From CAZGHS01 sp964525495 (GTDB taxonomy: Bacteria > Patescibacteriota > Microgenomatia > JALYQM01), in NCBI GenBank assembly GCA_964525495.1, contig CAZGHS010000002.1:120819-184818 (forward strand): 64,000 nucleotides of DNA, read 5' to 3'. Positions 25,455 to 33,018 of this stretch are shown here, piece by piece. A model generated the notes under the pieces. It had not been told where the DNA came from, did not search any database, and saw nothing but the letters and a program-made list of their open reading frames with translations. Every line of letters starts with the position of its first letter. Position 1 is the stretch's first letter. A program made the translations under genes and the position numbers.

Positions 25455-27907
25455 TCGTTGTGACCAGTAAGCTGAAGCTCTTTCCACTGAAGTTCGGTAT
25501 TCTCTTTGCCATGCTCAGAGATAGATAACTGTTGAGTCAATTCTCTCCAGCGATTATTTGAATCAATCACGCGCTCGTTCTTTTGATCCTCATGAATCTC
25601 CTTGTAGTAGAGAGTTCGTCGTCCTTCTGATTCAATAATCACGGCTTGCTGCTCCAGTGACTTATATCCATCACGCATAAACATCACTTCATGAGTCAGA
25701 TAAGTATAGTGCTTCAACAATTCCCACAACAAGTCATTCATCTCTTCAGAGGTCTCTTTTACAGGCAATCCCAAAGTCTTTACTTCACCCACGGTAATTG
25801 GATAATCAGTAGATAAGTATGTGCTTGTTAACTGGCTTACTATCGCTTGTACTTCCGTATCGACTTTTGCACCTTTCTTACTTAACTTGAGAAGATTGGT
25901 ACACAGCATCTGAGTGAGTGCAAACTGTCGCTGAGCTGCAGTTACTACCAATGGATTAATAACAGGTGCTGGTTGTTCAGTAGTTTTAGATTTTGTAGGT
26001 GACGCTACCATACCAGATTGTGCAGTCTGCAATACTTCGCTCAAAGACACACTCCCATGACTTCCGTTTTCGTGAAGCAACGGATGTGTAAATTGTGTTT
26101 CCACCGGTGAAAGATATGCGATCGGACTCATCAAAATTGTATCTGCAGAAAGCGAAAGCAGTGTTGTATACACAGACGCAGCTTCAGGCAAGATAACCAC
26201 TATTTCCTGGCCAAACTCTCGAAGTAATGTAGCCATACGCCAGACAACAGGTAGTTGACTAGTTGGAACCACCGGCATCACATACAAAGTTTTCTTATTT
26301 CCACTCTTACGAAGGTGGCTATACAAGAAACGCATGTCGTCCATTGTTACTTCATGGCCTGGTGCAACATAAAACGTAAGTAATTTACCCTTAAGACTTT
26401 CCTCAAGTCGACCAATTATTTCCTGAGTATGATCCCATCCAACTGGTGGCTTTTTATAACCTAATCTATTAGAAACTTTCTCATCATGTTTTTGTGGTGG
26501 CCGAGCTACATCACGAGGTCGATCCTCTTGCGGACGTTGTGGTCGGTCTTCGTGTGGGGGTCGTTGCGGTGGTTCTGGTCGAGGAGCAGCCTCTCGTGGT
26601 CGCGCTGGCTCAACAGGAGGTCGTTCCTCACGCTGAGGCTCTCGTCGTTCAGGAGGCTGAGCTGGTGGCGGAGGTACTGGACGATCTTGGCTCATATGTT
26701 GTGGTGGCATTGAAGCAGGAGGTCGTTGAGGCTCGACTCGTGGAGGGTCTTGCTTAGGTGGTGCTTGTGGTGGTCGAACCTCCTGTTCTCGTGGAGGTTG
26801 TTTGCGTTCTGTAGGTTGTTCTGGCCCTGCAACAGGTGGCTTAGGGGGCTGTCGATCTTCTGGCCGTAGTTCAGGCGGCTTTTCCGGAGGTTTCGGTTTA
26901 GCTTGCGGTGGCTGCTGTGTTGGAACAGGGGCATCCTGTTTCTTTGGTGGTTGATTCTGTGGAGGAGCAGGTGGCTGTGGCTTTGGTTGGTTTTGTTGTT
27001 GAGGTGGAGCCTGTGGTGGTTTAGGCTGTTGCTGCGACGGTGCGGCAGGTGCTTTGGGTGCAGGTCCTGGTGGACGAGACTGCTGCATCGATGCAAGTGA
27101 AGGCAATGCACCTGAACCGTTACCTGGGTTATTTGGATTAGGAGCTTGATTAAGCGGAGGCAACGAAAAATTACCAGCGCCAACTCCTGCAAGGCCAAAG
27201 TTTGTTTGAAGAGGTGGAAGCATTTGACCTCTAGACTGATCATTCATAACAGGTGTATTAGGATTCAATGGGGGCAACGCGCTGCCACCCACGGGTGCCG
27301 CTTGAGGTACAGCAGGCACAGGTACGGGAGCCGCAGGATCGCCAAAATCTAAGTTACTAGTTTTGAGTAAGTCATCCAGACTAGGCAGCTCGACTGCCGC
27401 AGTGGCTTGTGCTCCCGCATTGGAGAAAGGCAGTGTCGGAGCTTGTGGCGTAGGAGCAGGAGCCTGTGGAGCAACTGGAGCTTGCTGTTGACCAGCTTGA
27501 GCAGGTGCTTGACCATTGGTATAACTTTCCCAGGCTACATCAGTAATCTTCTTATAAACCACATCAAATGGTTCTTTGCGCATTTCGCCTTTAAGCCGTT
27601 GATATTTTGTTGAAGTGATCGTTGCCGACCCTGCAGAGTCCATGATGCTTATTGTCACATCAGGCACATTCGCAGCATTTCCGCCATCATGAATAACGTT
27701 TGAAAGTTGAAAAAAGCCATTTTGTCGAGCAAACTGAAGGATTTCTACTACTTTCTGGCGGTCAATCTGACGCTCAACAATATCATTATCTGTCTCAAAA
27801 ATTACCAATCGACCGTTGTCATATACTTCAACGTCGCCAGCTCGCGAGTTTGGAGGTAAACTCCCACCACTCATTTTTACTAATATCGAAAGATTAGGTG
27901 CCGGCAT
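25451..27907 (-). CDS. proline-rich protein with a ClpP/SppA-like (SDH_sah) domain
   Basis: The 818-residue protein has three parts. Residues 1-130 form a small folded domain of unknown family. Residues about 132-475 are a disordered linker made almost wholly of Pro, Gln, Ala, Arg, Glu and Lys (PPQAPP, QPPERREPQREE). Residues about 485-690 resemble the serine dehydrogenase proteinase (PF01972) crotonase-like fold, with LLTFYVAPGHEVTMDDM, VVILPEAASVYTT and ILMSPIAYLSPVETQ. In the nucleophile loop the serine is kept but the usual AGT is VYT, so activity is doubtful. A helical tail (690-818) completes it. There is no signal peptide. A scaffold linked to proteolysis is one idea. Confidence 0.6.
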   Translation of the reverse strand: MPAPNLSILVKMSGGSLPPNSRAGDVEVYDNGRLVIFETDNDIVERQIDRQKVVEILQFARQNGFFQLSNVIHDGGNAANVPDVTISIMDSAGSATITSTKYQRLKGEMRKEPFDVVYKKITDVAWESYTNGQAPAQAGQQQAPVAPQAPAPTPQAPTLPFSNAGAQATAAVELPSLDDLLKTSNLDFGDPAAPVPVPAVPQAAPVGGSALPPLNPNTPVMNDQSRGQMLPPLQTNFGLAGVGAGNFSLPPLNQAPNPNNPGNGSGALPSLASMQQSRPPGPAPKAPAAPSQQQPKPPQAPPQQQNQPKPQPPAPPQNQPPKKQDAPVPTQQPPQAKPKPPEKPPELRPEDRQPPKPPVAGPEQPTERKQPPREQEVRPPQAPPKQDPPRVEPQRPPASMPPQHMSQDRPVPPPPAQPPERREPQREERPPVEPARPREAAPRPEPPQRPPHEDRPQRPQEDRPRDVARPPQKHDEKVSNRLGYKKPPVGWDHTQEIIGRLEESLKGKLLTFYVAPGHEVTMDDMRFLYSHLRKSGNKKTLYVMPVVPTSQLPVVWRMATLLREFGQEIVVILPEAASVYTTLLSLSADTILMSPIAYLSPVETQFTHPLLHENGSHGSVSLSEVLQTAQSGMVASPTKSKTTEQPAPVINPLVVTAAQRQFALTQMLCTNLLKLSKKGAKVDTEVQAIVSQLTSTYLSTDYPITVGEVKTLGLPVKETSEEMNDLLWELLKHYTYLTHEVMFMRDGYKSLEQQAVIIESEGRRTLYYKEIHEDQKNERVIDSNNRWRELTQQLSISEHGKENTELQWKELQLTGHND

Positions 27908-28016
27908 AATATGCTCACAATCTAATTATTACCTTATAAGTGTATAAAATGCCCCTCATTGACGCAAGTATTGCTAAGAATTATAATCTAACCTATTCGA
28001 ATAAGTAGGAATTATC

Positions 28017-28088
28017 GGGTCGGTAGCTCAATGGTAGAGCAGCAGCCTTTTAAGCTGTTGGTTCTGGGTTCGAATCCCAGCCGACCCA
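28017..28088 (+). tRNA. tRNA-Lys(TTT)
   Basis: Acceptor GGGTCGG/CCGACCC, anticodon stem around CTTTTAA, giving TTT. No CCA is encoded. Confidence 0.94.
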
Positions 28089-28150
28089 CACTTTATATAA
28101 AATTCAAATCAACTCCAAATCGCTAACTACACTTCCTTGATTCTGTTTGT

Positions 28151-28156
28151 TAAAAT
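28151..28156 (+). promoter_or_regulatory. -10 element before the 223-residue gene
   Basis: TAAAAT ending ten bases before ATG 28167. Confidence 0.35.
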
Positions 28157-28166
28157 AAAACAAATT

Positions 28167-28838
28167 ATGCAAGTTAATAAAAATAAAGTTATTACTATTC
28201 CAAAAAAGAAAAATGATTCAGACCTTGAATTCATATGTCCTTGCACGACATGTGCGAGCAAGGCTATGAAACAGGAGCTCCAGCAGGTCAATATTCTGGA
28301 AATTAAAAAATCAATTGAAAATATTCTAGACAGTACAGTTTTGCACGACGCAGACTTTCGCATTGATATTCATACCGATCAACACAGAAGCACAATGTCT
28401 GAGGATCTCGTCAAAAAGGGGACTCCAGAAATAAGCAAAACACTTGCTGCTATTAAGGCGATCGTGTTGTTTACAGCACAATTTAATAAAAGTTACCGGC
28501 ATCCACTCTTGTGTGAGTTGGATGAAAATGCCAAAGCAATGCTCTATAACATCACGCTCTACTCAGCTTCCTATAACAAGCAGTTCATATCTTCGATACA
28601 ATTGTGGGACTTACAAAGTATTCTCGCCGGACTGCACACGATTACACAAATCCTTAAAGATATACAAAAAGAAGAGTTGGTAAACGATGCACGAATTGTC
28701 GGACTCATAAAAAAACTAGACGATGCAAAAAGGCATACAGGTAGAAAATTAAGATCTATGTTCATATCAGGAATAGAAACTGATAAAGTGGTGCCGTTCG
28801 GCATGCAGGGAGACTATCAAGCAGAGTATGGGTATTAA
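28167..28838 (+). CDS. hypothetical protein with a CPC-x2-C cluster
   Basis: The protein starts at ATG 28167 (MQVNKNKVIT); an upstream TTG at 28137 lies within the promoter. A Cys cluster CPCTTC at about residues 24-29 could hold a metal. The rest is helical and soluble, including LDENAKAMLYNITLYSASYNKQF and LVNDARIVGLIKKLDDAKRHTGRKL. No family is recognised. The 3' end overlaps the DUF192 gene by 11 bp, so the two are co-translated. Confidence 0.55.
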   Translation: MQVNKNKVITIPKKKNDSDLEFICPCTTCASKAMKQELQQVNILEIKKSIENILDSTVLHDADFRIDIHTDQHRSTMSEDLVKKGTPEISKTLAAIKAIVLFTAQFNKSYRHPLLCELDENAKAMLYNITLYSASYNKQFISSIQLWDLQSILAGLHTITQILKDIQKEELVNDARIVGLIKKLDDAKRHTGRKLRSMFISGIETDKVVPFGMQGDYQAEYGY

Positions 28839-29301
28839 GTTCGCCATAATTGTTCTCATAATTCTTTCGGCAATATTCTTGATGTCACAATTCAATAGAT
28901 CCGAATCTGTAACTCAAACACAGACAGGCAACACAATGCAAATAAAGATAAGAGACGTCACGATAACAGCAGAAAAAGCCCAGACCGATAGTGAAAAAAT
29001 GAAAGGACTTGGTGAGAGAGACTCACTCCCTGAAGACGGAGGAATGATATTTCTCTACGATCAACCGCAGCAATGGTCATTCTGGATGAAAGGCATGCGA
29101 TTTGCCCTCGACTTTATTTGGATTAACTCAGGTAAGGTAGCAGACCTCTCAGAAAACGTACTACCACCCAGTCAAACAAATAATATCCCGCAGGTAATTT
29201 CTCCTCGCGTTCCTGTCCAGTATATTCTAGAAGTAAACGCTGGATGGATAAAAAAGCACAACATACAAATAGGCGACGTTGTTACCTTCGAAAAACCATA
29301 A
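28828..29301 (+). CDS. DUF192 family protein
   Basis: The 157-residue protein has an N-terminal membrane segment (residues 2-20) and a DUF192 domain with the pattern MKGLGERDSLPEDGGMIFLYDQPQQWSFWMKGMRFALDFIWI, followed by VQYILEVNAGW. DUF192 proteins are exported or membrane-tethered small beta barrels of unknown role, often beside transport or cell-wall genes. The start overlaps the upstream gene. Confidence 0.9.
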   Translation: MGIKFAIIVLIILSAIFLMSQFNRSESVTQTQTGNTMQIKIRDVTITAEKAQTDSEKMKGLGERDSLPEDGGMIFLYDQPQQWSFWMKGMRFALDFIWINSGKVADLSENVLPPSQTNNIPQVISPRVPVQYILEVNAGWIKKHNIQIGDVVTFEKP

Positions 29302-29385
29302 TCACACATACAAAACCGCCAATTGATGATATAAGCAACCATCTGCTAGTGTAACTACATATAAATTAAGTGTAGGAGGCCGCCC

Positions 29386-29502
29386 ATGTTTGCACTGATA
29401 GAACATACCCTTAATAATCCATTCGCACAGGCATCTATAATTTTCTTTTTAGGATACACACTTGGACTCTGGGTAATCCCAGCACTACAGAAAAACCAAT
29501 AG
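29386..29502 (+). CDS. small membrane peptide, 38 residues
   Basis: ATG 29386 follows AGGAGG by seven bases. The peptide has one membrane segment (about 14-33, QASIIFFLGYTLGLWVIPAL) after a short polar head. The excellent ribosome binding site makes translation likely. It lies between the DUF192 gene and the PEP-synthase-like gene. No family is recognised. Confidence 0.5.
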   Translation: MFALIEHTLNNPFAQASIIFFLGYTLGLWVIPALQKNQ

Positions 29503-29529
29503 ATATTTACTTCAGCTCTCTGAACAACA

Positions 29530-29535
29530 TATACT
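29530..29535 (+). promoter_or_regulatory. -10 element before the PpsA-like gene
   Basis: TATACT ending ten bases before ATG 29546. Confidence 0.35.
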
Positions 29536-29545
29536 AGTAAATAGT

Positions 29546-30745
29546 ATGTTAGACTCGACACAGTTGCCTATAAAATTCTCAGGGCGCGTTGCTCATCTTG
29601 GTAAAGATACGTTTGAGATAGAACTCTGGTATGGCTCACCAACAGAGAGCAGTACGCTTCCTTATCAAAAAATTACCTGTCTTAATACGGGTAAAATAAT
29701 TTCTTCTGAATCCTCATTTCAGCACGAGTACAGTTACGGTACGACAAACGCTATTCCCACCAGCCAAGTTATGCAGTCACTCGATATACTCAACGCCAAT
29801 ACGATTAAAACAGTATGTAAATCCCTAGGCGAATCGCTAGATGCTGATGCCGGACAATTCGTTATTTCGACAACCAATAAAATAAAGTGGAACAAAATCG
29901 CGAGTACAAATAACGCAATACACTCGTTTTATATGTCGACCAAGTACCCTCAGCGACCGACGAAACGTCAGATCCCCAGATTTCTAAAACTAAAAGACAT
30001 ACCGCGAACACAAAAATCAAATATTCCCCGAAATATGAAATATGCTGAGTTTGCCGGTAACGACGACAGCTTTAGAAAAGCTCCGGGGATTAGTTTTATG
30101 AACGCCAATACTCTGGGATCATATTTAAGTGCCCAATCAGACCAACCCTACAAAAGCTTAATAACTAACTTCTTAACAAATCAGTTAAAAGTTCCTCAAA
30201 ATACGCCCGTGCTCTACCAATCCATCTGCATAGCCAACAATGAAAGTAATCTGCTTGGAAATCACGGAGCGGGATATATCATTAAGGAGCCAGCATTCTT
30301 TTTGCAGGAACTACAAACACTAAAAGAGCTTATGAATGTGCACAAGTTTTCTAAAATAAAACTCACGATCCCGCACGTAAAGTCACCTGAGCAGATAAGG
30401 CAAGTCAAAGATTTAATACGAAAAACTGGGCTAACACGATCACCACACTTTCAGCTGTATATAACGCTTCAGTTGCCGGGCAATATCATCACATTACCTG
30501 AATTACTTGATGAAGGAGTAGACGGAGTTATATATGATTACCACGCAATGGCCCGAACAATACTCGGAATGCATTCACAATTACTCGAAAAAAATAATAT
30601 ATATAACGACAGGTCTTTATTAAAAGGATTAGAATTAGTCAGAGACCAAACACAACAGCGAAAAATTCCGCTCTATATCTACGCAAGAGACAAAGAGGTA
30701 GAAAAACATATTCCAGACGAGTATCAATTAATCGCCCATATTTAA
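29546..30745 (+). CDS. degenerate PEP-synthase-like (PpsA C-terminal domain) protein
   Basis: The 399-residue protein lines up with the C-terminal TIM barrel of phosphoenolpyruvate synthase: LLGNHGAGYIIKEPAFFLQEL (about 232-252), KIKLTIPHVKSPEQIRQVKDLI, LQLPGNIITLPELLDEGVDG. Key residues are missing: the arginine of LGNRGASR is a histidine/glycine context, the segment that should read GSNDMTQ is YDYHAMAR, and no catalytic Cys is found near the end. The N-terminal 190 residues are weakly like the region before the swivelling domain, without its phospho-His. It is a probable pseudoenzyme; its partner, five bases downstream, resembles enolase. A regulatory or PEP-sensing role is only a guess. 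Confidence 0.6.
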   Translation: MLDSTQLPIKFSGRVAHLGKDTFEIELWYGSPTESSTLPYQKITCLNTGKIISSESSFQHEYSYGTTNAIPTSQVMQSLDILNANTIKTVCKSLGESLDADAGQFVISTTNKIKWNKIASTNNAIHSFYMSTKYPQRPTKRQIPRFLKLKDIPRTQKSNIPRNMKYAEFAGNDDSFRKAPGISFMNANTLGSYLSAQSDQPYKSLITNFLTNQLKVPQNTPVLYQSICIANNESNLLGNHGAGYIIKEPAFFLQELQTLKELMNVHKFSKIKLTIPHVKSPEQIRQVKDLIRKTGLTRSPHFQLYITLQLPGNIITLPELLDEGVDGVIYDYHAMARTILGMHSQLLEKNNIYNDRSLLKGLELVRDQTQQRKIPLYIYARDKEVEKHIPDEYQLIAHI

Positions 30746-30750
30746 GAGTT

Positions 30751-31470
30751 ATGTTACAACAAAACGCAAACACAGCATTTATCTTTCCATTGATCGACCA
30801 ACATTTTGGCAAAAGCATAAAACACATATCCATCATTCCACATAGATCCCTGCATCTTGAAAGTACTGAACCAATTATTCAAAAGATTCGTACTGTATTC
30901 GCCCAGTTGCTTACACAACAAACTATCGCATTTGAAAATGAAAAGACAATAGTACTGCGCAACTCGCTCATGCTTTCTTCTGTAGTTGAGCTTCTGATTA
31001 CTGCAATAAAATCCGCGGGGTATCAATACAATCAAGAAGTGTTTATATGCATAGACTGTAACAATCGAGGCAATCATGAAGTTTATGAAATAGACGAACT
31101 CGCATTCGAACAGTCAGTAGAGGATGTGCGAGGCTACTATCAAAAGATAGCTGATGCATATAATCCACTTATTATTGCCAATCCATTTTCACTCAGTGAT
31201 ATAAAAGCGTATCAATCACTACATCTTGCTATTGGTGAGAAGACTCTTCTTACAGCATCCGTAGAACCGAAAGATAATACCTCTTTATTTTCTGCTAAAG
31301 CGTGTTCATGTATTTGGTTAGATATGCATTCAGCGTCACAAAGAGAAGAGATTGTGAACGCGATTGCCAACATACATAAATATAAATTAAAAGCGATCGT
31401 ATCAATAAACAATCCTCGCTTCATAGAGTACTTTGAACCAAAAGCACCGGACTTTATCCATTTTGCTTGA
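30751..31470 (+). CDS. degenerate enolase-like barrel protein
   Basis: The 239-residue protein resembles the C-terminal barrel of enolase: VVELLITAIKSAGYQYNQEVFICIDC, then a run like DYYEELVDKYP at VRGYYQKIADAYNP, then IANIHKYKLKAIVS. The metal aspartate after IALALD may survive (CID), but the SIEDP glutamate reads IANP, the GDD aspartate reads TAS, the catalytic lysine of LIKLNQ reads CIWLD, and the SHRSGE histidine is absent. The normal N-terminal domain is missing. It should not be an active enolase. It begins five bases after the PEP-synthase-like gene, forming a likely operon. Confidence 0.6.
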   Translation: MLQQNANTAFIFPLIDQHFGKSIKHISIIPHRSLHLESTEPIIQKIRTVFAQLLTQQTIAFENEKTIVLRNSLMLSSVVELLITAIKSAGYQYNQEVFICIDCNNRGNHEVYEIDELAFEQSVEDVRGYYQKIADAYNPLIIANPFSLSDIKAYQSLHLAIGEKTLLTASVEPKDNTSLFSAKACSCIWLDMHSASQREEIVNAIANIHKYKLKAIVSINNPRFIEYFEPKAPDFIHFA

Positions 31471-31498
31471 CAAGAGGCTCCATTTATACCACTAGTAA

Positions 31499-31621
31499 AT
31501 GATTAATTTTCTGCTCACCATCATTCGCTTCCTCAGTGGTAGGTGTTATATCTGTGGTGGTGATCTAGAAGAATATAGTTGGAAAAAGGCGTACTGCATG
31601 ATCTGCAGCACTGCTCAATAA
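31499..31621 (+). CDS. 40-residue zinc-ribbon-like micropeptide
   Basis: ATG 31499 to TAA 31619-31621. The peptide has a hydrophobic first part (FLLTIIRFL) and two CxxC pairs (CYIC and CMIC, about 17 residues apart), which could bind one zinc. Its stop overlaps the next ATG in a TAATG junction, indicating coupling. Short frames can arise by chance, but the paired CxxC motifs argue for a real product. Confidence 0.45.
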   Translation: MINFLLTIIRFLSGRCYICGGDLEEYSWKKAYCMICSTAQ

Positions 31622-31704
31622 TGATATATACTGCCCGTATTATATTTTTCGTCATGCTTTTGCCATTACTTTTTTTTATGCGATGGATTCATCAAGAAGC
31701 ATAA
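31621..31704 (+). CDS. 27-residue membrane micropeptide
   Basis: ATG 31621 shares its A with the upstream stop (TAATG). The peptide is one hydrophobic segment (RIIFFVMLLPLLFFMRWI) followed by HQEA. It would insert in the membrane and may act with the zinc-ribbon-like peptide. Coding status is inferred from the overlap and the clean membrane profile. Confidence 0.35.
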   Translation: MIYTARIIFFVMLLPLLFFMRWIHQEA

Positions 31705-31748
31705 AAAAGAGAGATCAAAACTCTGGCAGCGAAATTTCAATCTCTCTT
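31701..31748 (-). terminator. lexA terminator
   Basis: A 9-bp stem AAGAGAGAT (31707-31715) with ATCTCTCTT (31740-31748) is followed on the minus strand by TTTTTT. It lies 22 bp after the lexA stop. Confidence 0.65.
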
Positions 31749-31769
31749 ATACGTGAATTGCGTAATTAA

Positions 31770-32387
31770 TTACTGATATTTGCGTATCACTCCGACAACT
31801 TTTCCTTGGATCTGTACATCAGTTGCATAAATAGGTTGCATCGTACTATTTGCAGGCTCTAAGCGAATACGGTTAGGCTCTTTGTAAAACCGCTTCAGCG
31901 TTGCAAGCCCATTTTCGAGCAATGCTACAACAATCTCTCCATTACGTGCGGTCTCTTGTCTCTCAATAATCACAAAGTCTCCATCCAAAATTCCATCTTC
32001 AATCATTGATTCACCCTTAACTTGCAATACATAGGTGGGTTTCTTTCCTGAGATCATAGTAGAACTTACAGTCATTGTGGAATTCGGGTCCGTAAAGGTT
32101 TGAATAGGTTGACCAGCAGCGATGAACCCAAGAATAGGGAGGTCGATACCTTCAAGCATATTTCCTATTTTCTTTTCAAGCACTTCGATACCACGTACCA
32201 TGCCTTCGTATTTGCGTATCAAATGTTTCTTGGTGAGTGCTTGAAGATGTTCATGCACAGTAGCAAGCGATTTTACACCGATTGCATCTGCAATCTCTTG
32301 TAGGGTAGGAGAGTATCCATTCTTTTGAATATACTGAGAAATAAAATCTAATATCTGTCTCTGTTTTCTATAAACTATGACTGGCAT
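31770..32387 (-). CDS. lexA: LexA repressor
   Basis: The 205-residue protein is the SOS repressor. I chose the ATG at 32385-32387 (MPVIVYRKQRQ) because GAAGGAG lies seven bases upstream; two earlier ATGs add six residues. A winged-helix domain (about 1-65) is followed by the cleavage site A91-G92 (FIAAGQP), the nucleophile S127 (KGESMIEDG) and K165 (LATLKRF) of the S24 self-cleavage domain. All key residues are present. Its promoter carries a perfect inverted repeat. uvrB, uvrA and uvrC follow within 10 kb as possible targets. Confidence 0.95.
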   Translation of the reverse strand: MPVIVYRKQRQILDFISQYIQKNGYSPTLQEIADAIGVKSLATVHEHLQALTKKHLIRKYEGMVRGIEVLEKKIGNMLEGIDLPILGFIAAGQPIQTFTDPNSTMTVSSTMISGKKPTYVLQVKGESMIEDGILDGDFVIIERQETARNGEIVVALLENGLATLKRFYKEPNRIRLEPANSTMQPIYATDVQIQGKVVGVIRKYQ

Positions 32388-32441
32388 TGGCAGCTCCTTC
32401 ATCAACTACTTTGTAATGTAAATTACTCTTAAACTATCCTT

Positions 32442-32471
32442 ATTAAACCCGAACCCTTCGGGTCTTGTCAA
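32442..32471 (-). promoter_or_regulatory. lexA promoter with a spacer palindrome
   Basis: On the minus strand TTGACA (32466-32471) and TTTAAT (32442-32447) are 18 bp apart. The inverted repeat ACCCGAA-CCC-TTCGGGT (32447-32463) fills the spacer, a classic place for a repressor site. I found no other copy in the window by eye. Confidence 0.5.
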
Positions 32472-32569
32472 GCATGTATTTTTGGGTTTTTAATGGGTAT
32501 TTAGGAGGTCGTTTTTATTGAACTCAAGAATATGGTATACTTATGCTATAAGATTCTAAGGAGATTAGT

Positions 32570-32974
32570 ATGCGTGTTGCATTCGGTATCGTAATAGTTC
32601 TATTAATATTAGCTTTGGTCTATTTCTTTCTTCCTCAAGGAATGAAGAAAACAATCAGCGCTGTATTCACAGGTTCAAACACTTCTCAAAACAAAGCAGC
32701 TTCTCCAAGCCCTTCAGCTTCTTCTCTAGCATCATCGAGAACACCAGGACCAGCAGCATCCCCAACTGCAGTTTCATCGGCCTCTGGGAGCCTTCGAAGT
32801 GCATCGCCAACAGCATCATCAAGCGCTACAAGTAAAACAGCAACTCAGTCAGGAACAATTGCTAAGCTTCCAGGCACTGGTATCCAAAATCAGTCTCCTG
32901 AAGTAACCGTAATCCAAGTTCTTTTAAGCGCCTTAATTCTCCTCGTTGGCGTCCGACTCAGCAAGCATATATAA
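32570..32974 (+). CDS. short surface protein with an LPGTG sorting signal
   Basis: The 134-residue protein has an N-terminal hydrophobic segment (residues 3-22), a central Ser/Ala/Thr/Pro-rich stretch (about 40-98) and a C-terminal signal made of LPGTG (about 104-108), a hydrophobic segment (VTVIQVLLSALILLVGVRL) and a short basic tail. This is the architecture recognised by sortases, which cleave between T and G. The centre is typical of O-glycosylated stalks. The start has AAGGAG upstream. No sortase gene is in the window. It is divergent from lexA. Confidence 0.65.
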   Translation: MRVAFGIVIVLLILALVYFFLPQGMKKTISAVFTGSNTSQNKAASPSPSASSLASSRTPGPAASPTAVSSASGSLRSASPTASSSATSKTATQSGTIAKLPGTGIQNQSPEVTVIQVLLSALILLVGVRLSKHI

Positions 32975-32982
32975 ATACTATC

Positions 32983-33012
32983 TTGCGTCTTCGCCTTTTA
33001 TTGGGATAAAAT
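32983..33012 (+). promoter_or_regulatory. uvrB promoter (leaderless type)
   Basis: TTGCGT (32983-32988), 18-bp spacer, TAAAAT (33007-33012); ATG 33019 is six bases later. Confidence 0.5.
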
Positions 33013-33018
33013 AGAGTG

